Shown one piece after another: positions 11,741-23,999 of a stretch of 64,000 bases of DNA. Each line of letters starts with the position of its first letter. Positions within the stretch are counted from its first letter, which is position 1. Source of the stretch: Tenebrio molitor (taxonomy: Eukaryota; Arthropoda; Insecta; Coleoptera; Tenebrionidae); assembly GCF_963966145.1 (NCBI RefSeq), contig NC_091047.1:62001-126000 (forward strand). Reading direction: 5' to 3'. A program made the position numbers and the translations under genes. Under the pieces are notes generated by a model. It was not told the origin of the DNA. It saw only the letters and a program-made list of their open reading frames with translations, and did not search any database.

Positions 11741-14259
11741 TACAGTATGTTCAAATAAACTGGGACAACTGTTTTAACGTACTATTCCGGACACGGAATC
11801 TTGGCCACGACTGACATTTAACTGACAAATACCGGGTGATCAAGAAGGACTGTTTAAGTTGGCAGTACAATTGAGAAAAATTTTTAATTCGGTTATTTAT
11901 AACACTGCAACCGGATATGTTTTGTTGGTTTATTTGACAAATATCTGATGTAGGTATAGCATTAACAACGACAAGCCATCAACAACCGAAAGTTACTCCT
12001 GTTATACGATTTAAAATACAATTCAGTGTTACCAACTTAAACAGTCCTTCTTGACCACTCCGTATATATAGTTGGAGAGCGTTTTTAAATTCATCGATGG
12101 ATCAATCGGTGGAATCAGTTTTCTACCAAAACGTTGTTATATTACTGTTAGATTTATGTTGAGCTTAAGAAAACACGTTTCTTTATTCACCAAAAATTTC
12201 ATGTTGGGCTCAACCAAAATTCACCTTTGCCATCTACAATGGGAGTTGGTTGTTTGGTGGACGAATAGTGGGGGAAATGTCAAAATAGTTTGTCGAAGTC
12301 AAACTGTCAATGTCAAAGCAAAGCGAGGGAAAAACTGGAAAAGTGCAACATTATTCACGTATCCTCTAATTTTTTCATGAGTCTTTCTTCTGTTTAAAAT
12401 AATTTCTTCATCAGAGGAAGTTAATAAATCATCATCTGATGAATCTTCCAAAGGCATTGCAATCCGTTTTACCAATATTATGGTCCCAAGAAGACTAATG
12501 TCGCACATATTTATTCATATCATAATAATAGTCGCCGAAAATGAAAAAATGTTTAGGTTATGTTTACACTTCAGGTGTCATGACATCAGCACCAGTCAGC
12601 ACAGTCATCAGTTTTCCACCAAATCCGTTTCCCTATTCATCACATTTTTGCACAACATAAATGTTCAACACAAAAAAAACTTATGATTGACAGTCCACCA
12701 ATGTTGAAATTCACCGCAAAAAGTTGATGAATTTAAAAACGCTACCTTGATTTCATATAAATGTTCATCAAGTGAGCTGTGCATGTGTAAAAGCACCTTT
12801 AATTTAGTTACATTACAAAAGTCACATTTATGAAGGTCATGTCCAATAAATCTATACTTGGTAAAAATACAAAGACAAAAACAAATAAGAATTACTTTAA
12901 TTTAATCAGTAAAAAGACGTAACATTGCTTTTGAAATCAGCAATGTTAAAATGGACAAAAAATGAAAAATTGGTCAAATCGGGTTCGCGCAGAGCAAGCA
13001 ACTTTGAAAGTCAAAGTCACTAGCTTTAGCTTTAATACCAACAGAAAATCACATTTTCATGGCTTGCTTAGATGCACATTTATATGAAATTGAGTATATG
13101 TGTGAACTGGCCTTTATTGAATATAACCCAACTTTTGACTCGATAAAGCCATTTCCCCACTTTTTTGATGTCACAAGAAAAACTTCAAAGTGATTTTTAA
13201 TAATTGTCATTTATTAATGACACTAATGATTGGTTTACATAATTTTTTTAGAAATGTCTAAAAAAATGTTGGCCAAGATTCTGTGTCCGGAATAGTAACT
13301 CGAACAGCCAAAATTTTAGTACTGTAAATCAAAGTCTACGTCAAACGATATTGTCAGTGTCAAAATCAATGCGAAAAATTTGGTTTATTTGAAATTCAAA
13401 AACAGACTATAGCGCAACTTTTAAAAAACAGGATTTCGAAACGGGTAATTGCTGCTAAGGTTGTGTTGATGAACGTACCGTTTTATTGAACAAACAATAA
13501 ATCAAACCTATGCATACATAACCTTTATTAAAAAAGTGATGTTTACACAACTCAAATTATTAATTTTTGGATCTGTTGTTCTGTCATCTGTGTACAAGTT
13601 TTTTTTTTTTGGCCAGCGACAGTAACTCTCAATTTCACTTGTTCATATAAATCTGGGACTACATTTTATTTTTAAAAATATTTTGGCCAAAATTAACAAT
13701 TCAATGGTTGTTATTTTATTATCATTAGGTATTAGGCATTTTGCGGTAAAATTGCTTTGAAAAGTATAATCACATACCTACAGTAAATCATTTTTGTAAT
13801 GACGAACTAGCTGGAACTTTTTTTTTGTTAGATTTTTTACATAATAAATAAAAATTAGACAGTTGGCAAAGCTTTAAATTGTCATATTAAATAAATTTAA
13901 TTTCACTATACCTTACTTTGATTGCTTGTTTGATTGGCATATTAACTAGTTAATAGATATATGTTGATTGGGACCAGTTTTGACAGAACAAATGACGTTA
14001 CCCATAACCTAACTTTTTAAAAGCCCAAATTCGCGGTAAAAACCATATATCTAAAACGTGTGTTCACAAGACAAAAGTTACTAGATTTAGTAACTCTAGT
14101 TTTTCATTACAAAAATGTATGTATATAATAACTTTGACAAATAACTAAAATCTGCTATTTTTTCTGGCAGCCAAAAATTCATGGTAATGTTGTTCAATGT
14201 TCAGCTCACATTACCCTCGAAATATAAAATTGTCCCAGATTAATCTGAACATGACTGTA
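11741..14259. mobile_element. Outer mariner-like inverted-repeat element
   Basis: The left end TACAGTATGTTCAAATAAAC and the right end, whose complement starts TACAGTCATGTTCAGATTAA, form imperfect inverted repeats of about 30 bp that both run into GGGACAA. The interior is interrupted by the element at 11781-13296. No intact transposase is present. Confidence 0.55.
11781..13296. mobile_element. Nested element with ACTATTCCGGACACGGAATC ends
   Basis: Inverted ends ACTATTCCGGACACGGAATC and its complement near 13296 are well matched, and TA flanks the borders. A second copy of the family is at 14687-15192. Two more inverted-repeat elements lie inside (11831-12065 and about 12071-12746). Confidence 0.7.
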
Positions 14260-14271
14260 TCTAAATAATAC

Positions 14272-14686
14272 TAGTTGGTTGCAAAAAAAAACGGGAAATA
14301 CATTTTTTTCTAATATAAATTTGGTTTTGTCCATTTGTTAATTAATTGTCTACTTGACAATTTCTATCAAATAATTTTTTTAAATGTCATTGAATTTTGA
14401 CCATAATTCTAACCTATATATCTCTCGTAAGAAGGTTTCACACTATGATAAAATTGTAAAAATGTCAATTTCCAACTGTACCTAGTTGGTAAAAAAAAAA
14501 CGGGTCACGTAAAAAAAAACCTGATACCTTCTTACGAGAGATAGGTTAGAATTATGGTCTAAATTCATTGACATTTTTAAAAATTATTTGATAGGCATTG
14601 TCAAATAGACAATTAATTGACAAATGGACAAAACCAAATTTACATTAGGAAAAGGTTCATATCCCATTTTTTTTAAATCCAACTGT
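14272..14686. repeat. Palindromic MITE with AACGGGAAAT ends
   Basis: The two halves are near-complementary over about 170 bp each around a centre near 14480. They share TTGGTTTTGTCCATTTGT and the CTCTCGTAAGAAGG block. Related copies are at 18581-19104 and 24541-24763. Confidence 0.65.
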
Positions 14687-15192
14687 ACTATTTCGGACAC
14701 GGAATCTTGGCCAACATTTTTTTGACATTTCTAAAAAAAAATATGTAAACCAATCATTAGTGTCATTAATAAATGACAATTATTAAAAATCACTTTGAAG
14801 TTTTTCTTGTGACATCAAAAAATCAAGGAAATGGCATTATCGAGTCAAAAGTTGGGTTATATTCGTGGAGGGAGAAAAGACTGGAGATGGCACTAATTCA
14901 AATAAGTGTACCGGCCCGCGAAAACTACAGAGTCATAAAAGGTTTCTGAATATAGACGCTAGGCCAATCGCTTCCTTCGCCTTCCTTCGAGGCGCATTGT
15001 GGACTGGGTCATAAAAGGTTGTTGCACGTGCTTTTAGAGGGTTCGGATTTTTAACATGGGAAGCATAGGAAATGCCATCTCCAGTCTTTTCTCCCTCCAC
15101 GGTTATATTCAATTAAGGCAAATTAAGGCCAGTTCACACATATTTGTCAGTTAAATGTCAGTTGGGGCCAAGATTCCATGTCCCGAATAGTA
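14687..15192. mobile_element. Second copy of the ACTATT(C/T)CGGACACGG element
   Basis: Inverted ends match those of 11781-13296, including the inner CATTATTAATGACACTAATG-type sequence. It carries a Mutator-like insertion at 14865-15103. Confidence 0.7.
14865..15103. mobile_element. Mutator-like nonautonomous element with 10-bp target duplication
   Basis: The left end GTGGAGGGAGAAAAGACTGG continuing into AGATGGCA, and its complement at the right end, are near-perfect inverted repeats of about 27 bp. The flanks share GGTTATATTC on both sides, a 10-bp duplication of the kind made by MULEs. It is inserted in the element at 14687-15192, so it is the younger of the two. Confidence 0.6.
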
Positions 15193-15278
15193 CCTCTGTC
15201 CGAAAATATGGTATACATTTATACATGTATTTTCAATTTCAAACGTATAGGTAAGTACCTTATTTTCGGACAGAGGTA
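15192..15278. mobile_element. 87-bp miniature inverted-repeat element
   Basis: The ends ACCTCTGTCCGAAAATA and its complement enclose about 55 bp. It abuts the end of the element at 14687-15192 at a TA. Confidence 0.6.
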
Positions 15279-16545
15279 GTAATACGCTTGGATTTTTTTT
15301 TTAAGTAAATTGTGAAGTAGATATAGAATTCACGAGTAAATTATATCATGTGTATTTCACTGCACAATATAGGTACAATGGAGCTTAATTCATGGTAAAA
15401 ATACAAGTATAAATGCTCAGTTCAAGTATGTATTGGACTCTCGTTACTACGTAAGTATTAATATTTACTCATATCACAAAAAGTAAGTGCCCATAACTGC
15501 TGCAAAATGTAATAAAGTAAATGTTATTGGAAGCTAACAAAAGAATTTAAAAAATATTGGTCGCTTTGGTATCGTAATTTCTGTGTAATGTCCGTTAAAA
15601 GTAAAATCATTTTATAATAAAAAAAAAACAGAGTTGTTTTACAAATATCAGTAATGAGTTAAAACATTTTTTTGTAATATATTAATCACAAATGGCACAA
15701 AAATCTGTATATGCTCTACATAAGGATTATATTAAATATGAAATAATCGTATAAATATCCTGATTATGAATAGACTCCCTAATTAGAAAAAAATATTTAA
15801 CATTAAGACTTACCTATTGTCTTTTAAAAATTATACACAATCTTTTGAAAAAGAATGAATCGTACGAAAATATATGTATATAATATATTTATACAAATCT
15901 GTTATCTTAATGGTAAAATGTCACACATATAATTATGTACAAAACCTTTCTTTTTGGAAAATTTTCATACATGCAGCAAGGAACTTTTTCAAATCATTAA
16001 ATAATTTGAAAATTGTATAGTACATTAAAATAAATACAATTTCAGTATTAAATTTTTCTAATGAGCGAAAAAAATTGCATATGTAGTTCTACATACATGC
16101 CTTGGCATTGGACCATGCTGCAGGATAATTTTTGCACCTTTTTAAAAAAAAGGATGTACCAACTCTTTTCAATCGCAACAAATGTGGCACCAACGCAAAG
16201 GCAAGTACTATGCAAAATCACACAGAATCAGTATATTTAAAGTTGGCCCTAACATATATTTACAAAAATAACAATAAAAATGACTGTTTATATGTACATT
16301 TGGCTATTAAAGATAATGTCAAAAAATCATATTATAAAACTAACGGGTTAAAGTATATTTAAAAAAAAAAAACAGAAGCAAATTTGGAAAATTTATATAC
16401 AACTTCCGTCATTAGTTCTTGCTTAATCAGCTGTCAATTGCACGATAGTTTTATGCTTTAAAGCTATAGATAGGTATTTAGTATCTTTTACACATGAAAA
16501 ACCACACGATTTTTTTTATTCGTTTTTTTTTTTTTCTTTTTAATA

Positions 16546-17077
16546 TAGTGGGTGCCACAAAATTCGCGGAACAACTCAATGGGACAATGTCAACTCATGT
16601 TAGGAAATTATGAGAAAAATAATAAAAAAATCCTATCTTTTAGATTTGACGATATGGGGGCTCAAAAGGTGCAGTTTTGATCGCGTTTATTTTAAATATT
16701 AAAAAAGATTTTGACTATTTGTCTTTTACTAGCCAGTGGCAGAATAATTCTGAACGACTGTGATTACGTTTGTAATTATTTTCTTCATTATTTCCAGCAT
16801 TTCCAAGTAGTAATTTTATTTATGTCCGTTTTACCTCAAATAACGTATGGCAACATGACTTTGATTTTTCTCTCATTTCCATCGATACAACAAAAATGAA
16901 ATATTTGCAGACTTTTGGGATACATAGAATGTTTTTCAATGTTGCCACATTTAGTATAACGAATAGGTCCACATCTTCTCCAAAAAGGTTGATTTTTTTT
17001 ACATTTTTACCTGACATTTTAATGACTACTTAATAACACATTGCTAAGCTGTTCCGCCAATTTTGGGGCACCCAGTA
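16546..17077. mobile_element. Mariner-like MITE with TGGGTGCC ends
   Basis: The left end GTGGGTGCCACAAAATTCGC and the right complement (GGGTGCCCCAAAATTGGCGG) form inverted repeats, flanked by TA. It is noncoding and lies about 200 bp past the Hairless stop codon. Confidence 0.65.
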
Positions 17078-17281
17078 TATATATATTTTTTTTCTAAAAC
17101 AACAAAATATTTACCCACAAAATATGTTATCACACAACAAAATAACAAAATCAAAAGATTGAAAATTTTCTCAATTGCCGTTTTGTTTTTCATTTAATAG
17201 AGCGATATTTAAGATAAAAATCGTTTATTTACATATAAAAATATTAATATAGTTGTAACAAATGGAAGGCACGTGTCCGGT

Positions 17282-20200
17282 TTAACCGGCGTGTTTAGAC
17301 AGATTCAACGGCATATCTGTAAAGAAACAATAACTCCATTACTACGTGGCTCATCTACACATTTGCCAATTTTAAGTGTAAAATTTAACGTGTCTTTTTT
17401 TTCCGAATTCACTCAAATCTGGCAAAAACATGCTAGATTAAAATCCCAATTTACACACCTGTTATATTATCATCTCTGTGTTCCGAATCTCTGGGAGGAT
17501 CAGTTGCCCAAGAACAAGATGGAGTATCGTGACGTATCGCTATGGGCATTGGAGGTGCATGGTACACAGGGGGCATCATATACCCTCTTCCGTACACACC
17601 CGGACCGTAATATGGTGGAAGAGTATATGGGTACATGTAGTGGGGTAGGTATGAAGAATGTGGATAAGGAAGGTACCCTCTCTTATCAGCCTGCTGTAAA
17701 AAAATGTGTTTGCATAAGTATTATAATGTTAAGTAGAAACACTCGCTTCTTTTACATCATTTTAATTTTGGAGAGTCACATAATCTTGTTAAGCTCCCAC
17801 GGAAGAGAAAAATTGTGCTATAACAATACCATTTTGTTTGAAAAAAAAAAAGTTGGGGGTGGTTGCGCACTTCCGGGAGCAGATATACAAAAACCATATA
17901 CGTCAAAATGTGGGGAAGGAAAAATAAAAATTGACCTGTTTCGGTATTTTTTACAAAAATTGCCTATTTCCAAGTTACGAATTTTATTCCAGTTAAAGTT
18001 TCCAGCCTGTATTTGTCAGTGTCTATATAATATGTCATACCAAAGTTAACCTATTTGTGATAAAGCCGTAATTAAACGATACAAATTTGTAAATTTTGAC
18101 TTATGTGATTGTCATTTTTGTCCCAGTTTTATTTGTCCATCGACTGTACATAATTATGTATGTATGTACAATCACTTTCAAAAAAATATGTACACTTGCT
18201 TTCAAAACTTTCCCGTACACCTATTTTTCGCTGTATTAAATCAGGGTTGTAATTAATCAAGTCTGACATTTAAACTTTTGAAGTCAAAATGGCTCGACTG
18301 ACAGAGCAAGACAAAGTTTTCCAAATTAGAAGAGGAGTGGTCCATAAGGAGTGTTGCTTCAAATAATAGGCTAAATAAAAGTACTGTTCTACAACTAATA
18401 AGTAAAGAAGAGGTGGGTGGGAACAAGGGATCGTGAGTAGAAGATAGATCATATTTTTTTAAATTGCTGTCAATGTCATCTTTAACCTAAGTTAAAAATT
18501 ACTCGTTCACACTGCTTAAATTTTTCAAAATCGTCGTTACTTGATTTTGAATGTGTACGCGAAAGTTTTGAAAGCAAGTGTACAGCTGAATAAAAAAAAC
18601 GAGAAATGTCAAAAAATGACGTTTTTTAATTTTTGTCATAGTTTGAAAAAGGCTTTTAGAAATACGTTAGAATTATTTGACGGTATGTCAGTTTATAAAT
18701 AAATAATTCAATGACATTTTTAAAAATTATTTGATAGATAATCTGTGCGATTCCATTTACACATTGTTATGATTTAGCGATCGTTATTTTAACGATCGAT
18801 TTTTTAAAATGATTTTTAAAAAGCTTGCTGATTTCTTAGCGCAAGTTGATGATCTCTACAAGTATATATTTGCTAAATTAACTTGATTTTTTTAAATTTT
18901 GATTCGGAAGTGATTTTCTAATTTTAAAAAAAAATATTTAAAACAACCAATTTTCAATGTAACGATCCATATTATATATTATAACTATTTGGAAACAGAA
19001 TCGCACTAACTGTCAAGTAGAGAATTAATTGACAAATATTTAAAACCAAATTTACATTAGAAAAAATTTCATTTCCCGTTTTTTTTTTTTTAAATTCAGC
19101 TGTATGTATTTTTTTTGTATCTACAATAGTTCATGTTTTATTGTCATTATGACTGATGTTTCGAATTGAATTTTGAAGCTTGTTTTCTAATCTATCAAAA
19201 TTGTTAGAATGGAACCAATTTCTAACTTTAATGGGCCGTATGATTTCCCTTTCATTAAAGTTAAGGAACGTCGTTAAATTGTTTTGTCTCTGTCTAACAT
19301 AGTGCTTGACATATACCCTCACTTTGTCTAATCAATTATTTAGCTAATGAAAGGCTTAACGAATGGGAAATCATACGGAGCAATGAAGTTAAATAATAAC
19401 TCTTTTCCAAAATGGTAACTCTTCTAGGCGTATTTCGGAAATACTGGGTATTCCAAAAAGTACTATCAGTTACATCAAACAAAAATGGAGACAAATATGT
19501 ACAAATTGACAGGCACGTCAAATGTTAGAAGTGAAGTTACTATTACTAAAGATCATTTCACAACTTTTACCAGTGAAATGACATTGGTGTACCAAATTCC
19601 GTGGCCGTCACTGTACAATATGTTCAACAAAAAAAAAAGATAAGGGGCGGCTATAGAAAACAAAACTTCGTATTATCATAAACACCTCTGTTATATGGCG
19701 AATTACATGTAAAGCATCAAAATCAACTAGGTATATCCCCAATTCTGGTTTTCACAAATTCGCAATTACATATTGTTTGATGAAATTTAATTCGTGTTGT
19801 TTTAGCTATTTTGTAATGTACAAATGTATTCCTCCAAAGATCCACTAACTCAAATAACTGTGTAAATCTTAAAACTTTTCAACTTTATACAAAATGATTG
19901 GCTCATAATAATGATTATAATACATTAGGTACATTCGTTTTTTGTTTAAGAAGGAAAACATTTAGATTGTTTTTTATGTAAATGCAAGTGGAATCAGACC
20001 ATGTCAACCACTTGAACCGTATCAGTTTAAAAGAAAAAAACATTTTAAACAGAACAAAATCGTTGCATCAATTCTATGAGCGTTTTCACATAGAATGGTG
20101 AAATGTCTTAGCGATGATCAGATAATAAAAAGAAAGCCACTCACCGAGAGCTCGATGGAACGCAACCTGTCGACGCTTTCCGAATACCATCTATCTTCTG

Positions 20201-22119
20201 ACGATGGCGAACAATACTGCGGCTGCGTCACAGTGTTGTTAAAGTGACTAGGGGAATTACTGGGTGATCGTCTAACATTACGATCCTCGGCCAGCAAGGA
20301 CGTGATGCTATAGCTGCAATTACGTGTCAGCTTGACATCTTCCGTCGCCCCGTTTGCGCTAATCGGACTGCCGATTTTCGTCGTCGACTGATTCTGAGGT
20401 GTTTTGTTTCTACTCCTCTTCTGACACCCATCTTCTACTTGCACTTTGTCTTTTTCCATTTCCCGTAAAAACCTTTTCCTCGGTGATACGACGACGTCAG
20501 CGCGCACACCTCCACCGACCATCGAAGTCTTGTCCAAGAGGTTTTGAACGATGACGAGTAAAGAGGCACGTACACTCCGACTTTTACAATTGTTACTAGT
20601 CACACCATCTTTTGAAGTTCTTTCACTACACACTACGCGCACTTCTGTTTCTGAATTGGTGAAATAAGGACGTCTGCATTTTCGAATGGTGCTGTTTGTG
20701 CGCTTATGTTTTGGTCGCCAAAAATAGAACACCATTTCCTTAGACTGGTTTCGTCGCGGCGAAGACTGTTTCCAAGAGTGATCGCGTTGCCACGGTGACG
20801 ACTGAATGGAACTATTGTCATCTGAAACTTGGATCACACACAAATTGAATATCTGATCTTAACAAGATCAGAAATGAGCAACAAAATCCACAGTAGGTTA
20901 CTGATAAATCATCTAATTGATGGCAGAGAGCGTTTACTTGTGTAGATTCGAATGAAGACTTCATCAATGCATTGATGTAAATTTTTAAATACCAAATAAG
21001 GTTAAACAAGAGTAATGATGCAAACTTAACAAACTGCAACCTGCATTCATGCTGTTTTTGTGTAATTACAAGTTATCAAATAACGTCATATTATGATGCC
21101 TTTAAAGCACGCGCGACGAGTTTAAGAGCGCGCAAGTGCTTTACAGGCCCTTATAAACGTGTATCATATGCTATTTTTTATTATACCCGCATTACAATCT
21201 CAAAATTATAACAAAAAAAGTAAATTGAGATACCTTTTCTGAAGTAATCTGTGTCATTAATTGTTGATATAGAAATGGTCAATTGTTGTTGTTTCGTTGC
21301 CATGTATATTTAAATAATAGTATATAATGTGTATTTATCATTGTTCAAAATGTAGGTGAATTTGTTGTTACCTAAGCAACCCTTAAGCTTTAGCGTTTTA
21401 AAGGCCCTTTTTCGCACGCATTTTAGTGTTAAAAACAGGGATTATGTCAGGTATAATAAAATATAGTATATTAAAGTATAAGTGGATATTAAGGTCTTTA
21501 AAACACGGGCGATTTTTCGAGCACGAAAGCGCAGCTGGAGTGTTCGAAATAGAGCAAGCGTTTTAAAGACCTGTTATCCACGAATACTTTACGATATTTT
21601 TTTTTTTAATGTTAAATGAGTTAACATTTAGACTTCACGTTTCTCCAGTCCTCTCAGGTTTGGTGATGTTTCCATGGAAAACGCGCGATGTTGCCATGGA
21701 AAAGAGCGTTTTTTAAAGTTCAATTTAAACACGCTCAGGCGTGTTTTAAATGAGCAAAAAAAAAAAATTGTTTGTAAAAACATTTAAGAATTAAAAAACT
21801 CACCACTTAATGAAGCACTACTTTCTTGTCTGTAAGTGGGCGTCGAAGCTGCGGTGCCTTGTGGGGGCCAGAAAGTCTTCCTGGGCACGGATACCCATGA
21901 CACTCGCTCGCCCTCACGAGCTCGTTCCAACTCCAAAATAAATTTCCCATCTGAAGAAAATTTCCGAGTGTACAATACAACTTAAAAATTTGTCGAAGTG
22001 TTACCTTTGAAAAATTTCAAGCGACCACCTTGGACGTAATTGGTTTTAAGAGGCTCATCCTTAACGTGTCCATCAGCATTTCCATTCATGCCATGTCTTT
22101 TGTGCTTTTCTTCTGTCAT
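17282..22119 (-). CDS. H: Hairless, Su(H) co-repressor adaptor of Notch signalling
   Basis: Hairless binds Suppressor of Hairless and recruits Groucho and CtBP to silence Notch target genes. The model has five exons: 22005-22119, 21804-21950, 20145-20821, 17459-17693, 17282-17316. All phases join and give 402 residues, against about 1077 in Drosophila. Residues 31-46 (GGRLKFFKDGKFILEL) are the Su(H)-binding core; L34, F36, L44 and L46 have the spacing of the known contact residues. SSPWQRDHSWKQSSPRRNQS near 95-114 is a family block. YSITSLLA (258-265) fits the Groucho motif YSIxxLL. Exon 4 is rich in Y, P and H. The 35-bp exon 5 encodes MPLNLSKHAG with the CtBP motif PLNLSKH (394-400). The start is the first ATG, reading MTEEKHKRHG. 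If the last intron (142 bp) is retained, the protein stops at 17451 without the CtBP motif. Confidence 0.93.
18190..18583. mobile_element. Tc1-like element with decayed transposase N-terminus, in Hairless intron 3
   Basis: The inverted ends GTACACTTGCTTTCAAAACT and its complement are about 30 bp long. The inside at about 18289-18366 reads MARLTEQDKVFQIRRG and then stops; a later frame adds SNNRLNKSTVLQLI. This is the start of a Tc1-type helix-turn-helix region, broken by stops and a frameshift. Confidence 0.6.
18581..19104. mobile_element. MITE of the AACGGGAAATG family with an insertion
   Basis: The ends TACAGCTGAATAAAAAAAAC and the complement of the sequence ending CAGCTGTA at 19104 are inverted. 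A further inverted pair (CTGTGCGATTCC and GAATCGCAC) at about 18740-19010 suggests a nested insertion. Confidence 0.5.
19416..19510 (+). pseudogene. Decayed Tc1/mariner transposase helix-turn-helix fragment
   Basis: One frame reads RRISEILGIPKSTISYIKQK and then WRQ before a stop. This is the second-helix pattern of Tc1-like DNA-binding domains. No longer frame surrounds it, so it is a relic. Confidence 0.5.
20900..21800. other. Hairless intron 2
   Basis: The 982-bp intron holds GC-richer blocks with GCACGCGCGACGAG- and CACGGGCGATTTTTCGAGC-type sequence in partly inverted arrangement (about 21090-21180 and 21480-21580). It may be a degraded repeat. I see no exon. Confidence 0.35.
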
Positions 22120-23087
22120 TTTTGAACATTTTGTCAAGATGGTGTTTGAAGACTGGCGTGAATCGGATATATGCATTTCATAGCGTTTCTTGTAGAGTTC
22201 CGGTCCATACCTTGCGAGTTACCATCTTTAGATTGCCCACTTCTTTCGATATAATGTTTCATTCCATTCCACCTGCTGACACTACAGAGAACCGTTGCGG
22301 TAATTTCACCTCCACTACGCCTGGTGTTGAACGCTTCAGATCACATCTTATTAAATATGTCTTCCCCATATTTGCAGCATTATTTGCTACACCCTCCACT
22401 CTATTTATTTTAAACCGACGACAGACAACATCGATTATCAACATACACACACCAGATTTACTCTTTACGTTTCGTGGTCAAAATTTTGATGATGTAGTCG
22501 ACGGCTCGGTCGGTTTCGTAAAAAGTTCATTCACTCACATGTACGATGTACGGCGGTAACTTACACCAGGAACTATCGCCTGACTATCGCGTCCCGAGTC
22601 TTCGGTTGTGCAACCGCAACACAGTAACCGTCACAAATTTTTATTCAACATTTAACGGCAAATGTTTCAACATATATAATCTTAAAATATTTAAATAAAC
22701 ATCTCTTGTTGCATACAGTTTAAATTACGCGCTTAATTGCATTCCGTCGGTAATACAGAGCCAATTTTGACAGACGTTATTTCCAAAATAATACCAACAC
22801 CACCACCACTAACTCTGCCAACCGAGCACGTGCCCAGCACTAAGACTAAACGCTTACTCTTTTGACTCAGGCGACATTAAAACTTTAACGATTAGTATAT
22901 ATGGAGCCTTACAACTTCAAATTTATATCACAATAAATATCATAATACTATGTTAGGTTGTAAACATAGATATAAGATAATATTGAGTGGGCAAATTAAA
23001 TAACATTATAAAAAAAAAGAAAAATTTAAGATGTTACAGTTTTATTGTAAAGCACATCAAATATAAAAAAATGCGACTGATGAATGA
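22120..23087. other. Hairless 5' region and spacer to RRP36
   Basis: The sequence upstream of the Hairless start is moderately GC-rich to about 22870 and likely holds its 5' UTR and promoter. An open frame on the opposite strand (22122-22559) has no recognisable feature. The last 200 bp are AT-rich and lead into the RRP36 3' end. Confidence 0.4.
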
Positions 23088-23999
23088 TCACTTTTTGAAC
23101 TTTTTATGATCTCTAGCGGAAATCTTCTTATCTCGTCTTTCAATATGTTTTTGTAGCTTATTTGACTTTTTCAGGTCCTCAAACTGATTAATTAAACTTT
23201 CTAGACGTTTTACAGCTGAAATGTAATTAAATATAGAAAAATAAAGTAAAATTGTTGCAACATAATTACATTTCTTTTTGAAGAACACTTTTTCTTCCTT
23301 CAACATAATTTTTGTTTCTTCTTTTTCTAGTAATTGATGTTGCTCTTGCTTATCATTCTTATCTTCCTCACGAATTTTATTATCCTATAAACCATTACAT
23401 CATAAAACATCATTTTTTGCAACTTTAAAGATTCATCAATCTATACATGGCTAAAAATTGCACATAAACTCACCAATCGTTGCATAACAAATTTAATTTT
23501 TTTCTTTATTTTAAAGTCATTAGTTTGGTGAAAATCACTCTCCAACTGATTTTTTTCTTTCTTTCTCAAATCATTCAAAAACTTATAATTACTTTTAAAA
23601 GCTTTTTTATCAAATGTCCCACACATAGGTTCAAATCTTGGATCTAATGCAAAATGTTTTTTTACTGGGATGAAATTGTCTTTTGGCATGAGGTGCTTCT
23701 TTGAAGTCATTTCTCTCGGTCTATTTTTGTTAGCTCTTTTAAAAGTAATTTCTTTTCTAGTTTGTTTATCTCCAAATACAGTTTTATTATATAATTTTGA
23801 ACCCATATCATCTTTCAACTTTTGTAAATCTTCAAAACTCATTGTGCTCAATTGGTTGTGAATTCTTTGCTAAAAACATGACTGAAACGTATATTTGCGC
23901 TAAATAATTGTTTCTTACCCTTTCTGTTTCATATTCATCATCAATAAATTGGTTTTCATTTGATAATTTTGCCACTTCTATAGATTCAGATTCTGTCAT
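23088..23999 (-). CDS. RRP36: RRP36, ribosomal RNA processing protein 36
   Basis: RRP36 is a nucleolar SSU-processome factor needed for early pre-rRNA cleavage. The model has four exons: 23919-23999, 23474-23869, 23270-23384, 23088-23215. Phases join and give 239 residues. The family block is clear: RPREMTSKKHLMPKDNFIP, then KHFALDPRFEPMCGTFDKKA and FKSNYKFLNDLRKKEKNQLE. The C-terminal half is a basic helix with KRLESLINQFEDLKKSNK and ends in DHKKFKK. Introns are 49 to 89 bp. The start ATG gives an acidic N-terminus (MTESESIEVAKLS). A near-palindromic stretch with several ACCACAGTACG-like repeats lies just upstream at 24010-24150. Confidence 0.9.

Larger units (their letters stand above)
11130..17281. 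other. Gene-free block of nested transposons
   Basis: I found no supported exon on either strand across 6.1 kb. The stretch between the IRAG-like gene and Hairless is mainly inverted-repeat elements: an outer one at 11741-14259, one nested at 11781-13296 holding further elements at 11831-12065 and about 12071-12746, a palindrome at about 14272-14686, an element at 14687-15192 with another inside it, a short one at 15192-15278 and one at 16546-17077. The part from 15280 to 16540 is AT-rich sequence in which I see nothing definite. Confidence 0.6.

Noticed and set aside
17273..18049. A 258-codon plus-strand open frame
   Set aside because: It lies opposite Hairless exons 4 and 5 and a repeat fragment, shows no family features, and the opposite strand has a phase-consistent gene with diagnostic motifs.
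22122..22559. A 145-codon plus-strand open frame upstream of Hairless
   Set aside because: No recognisable domain and it overlaps the probable Hairless 5' UTR and promoter.
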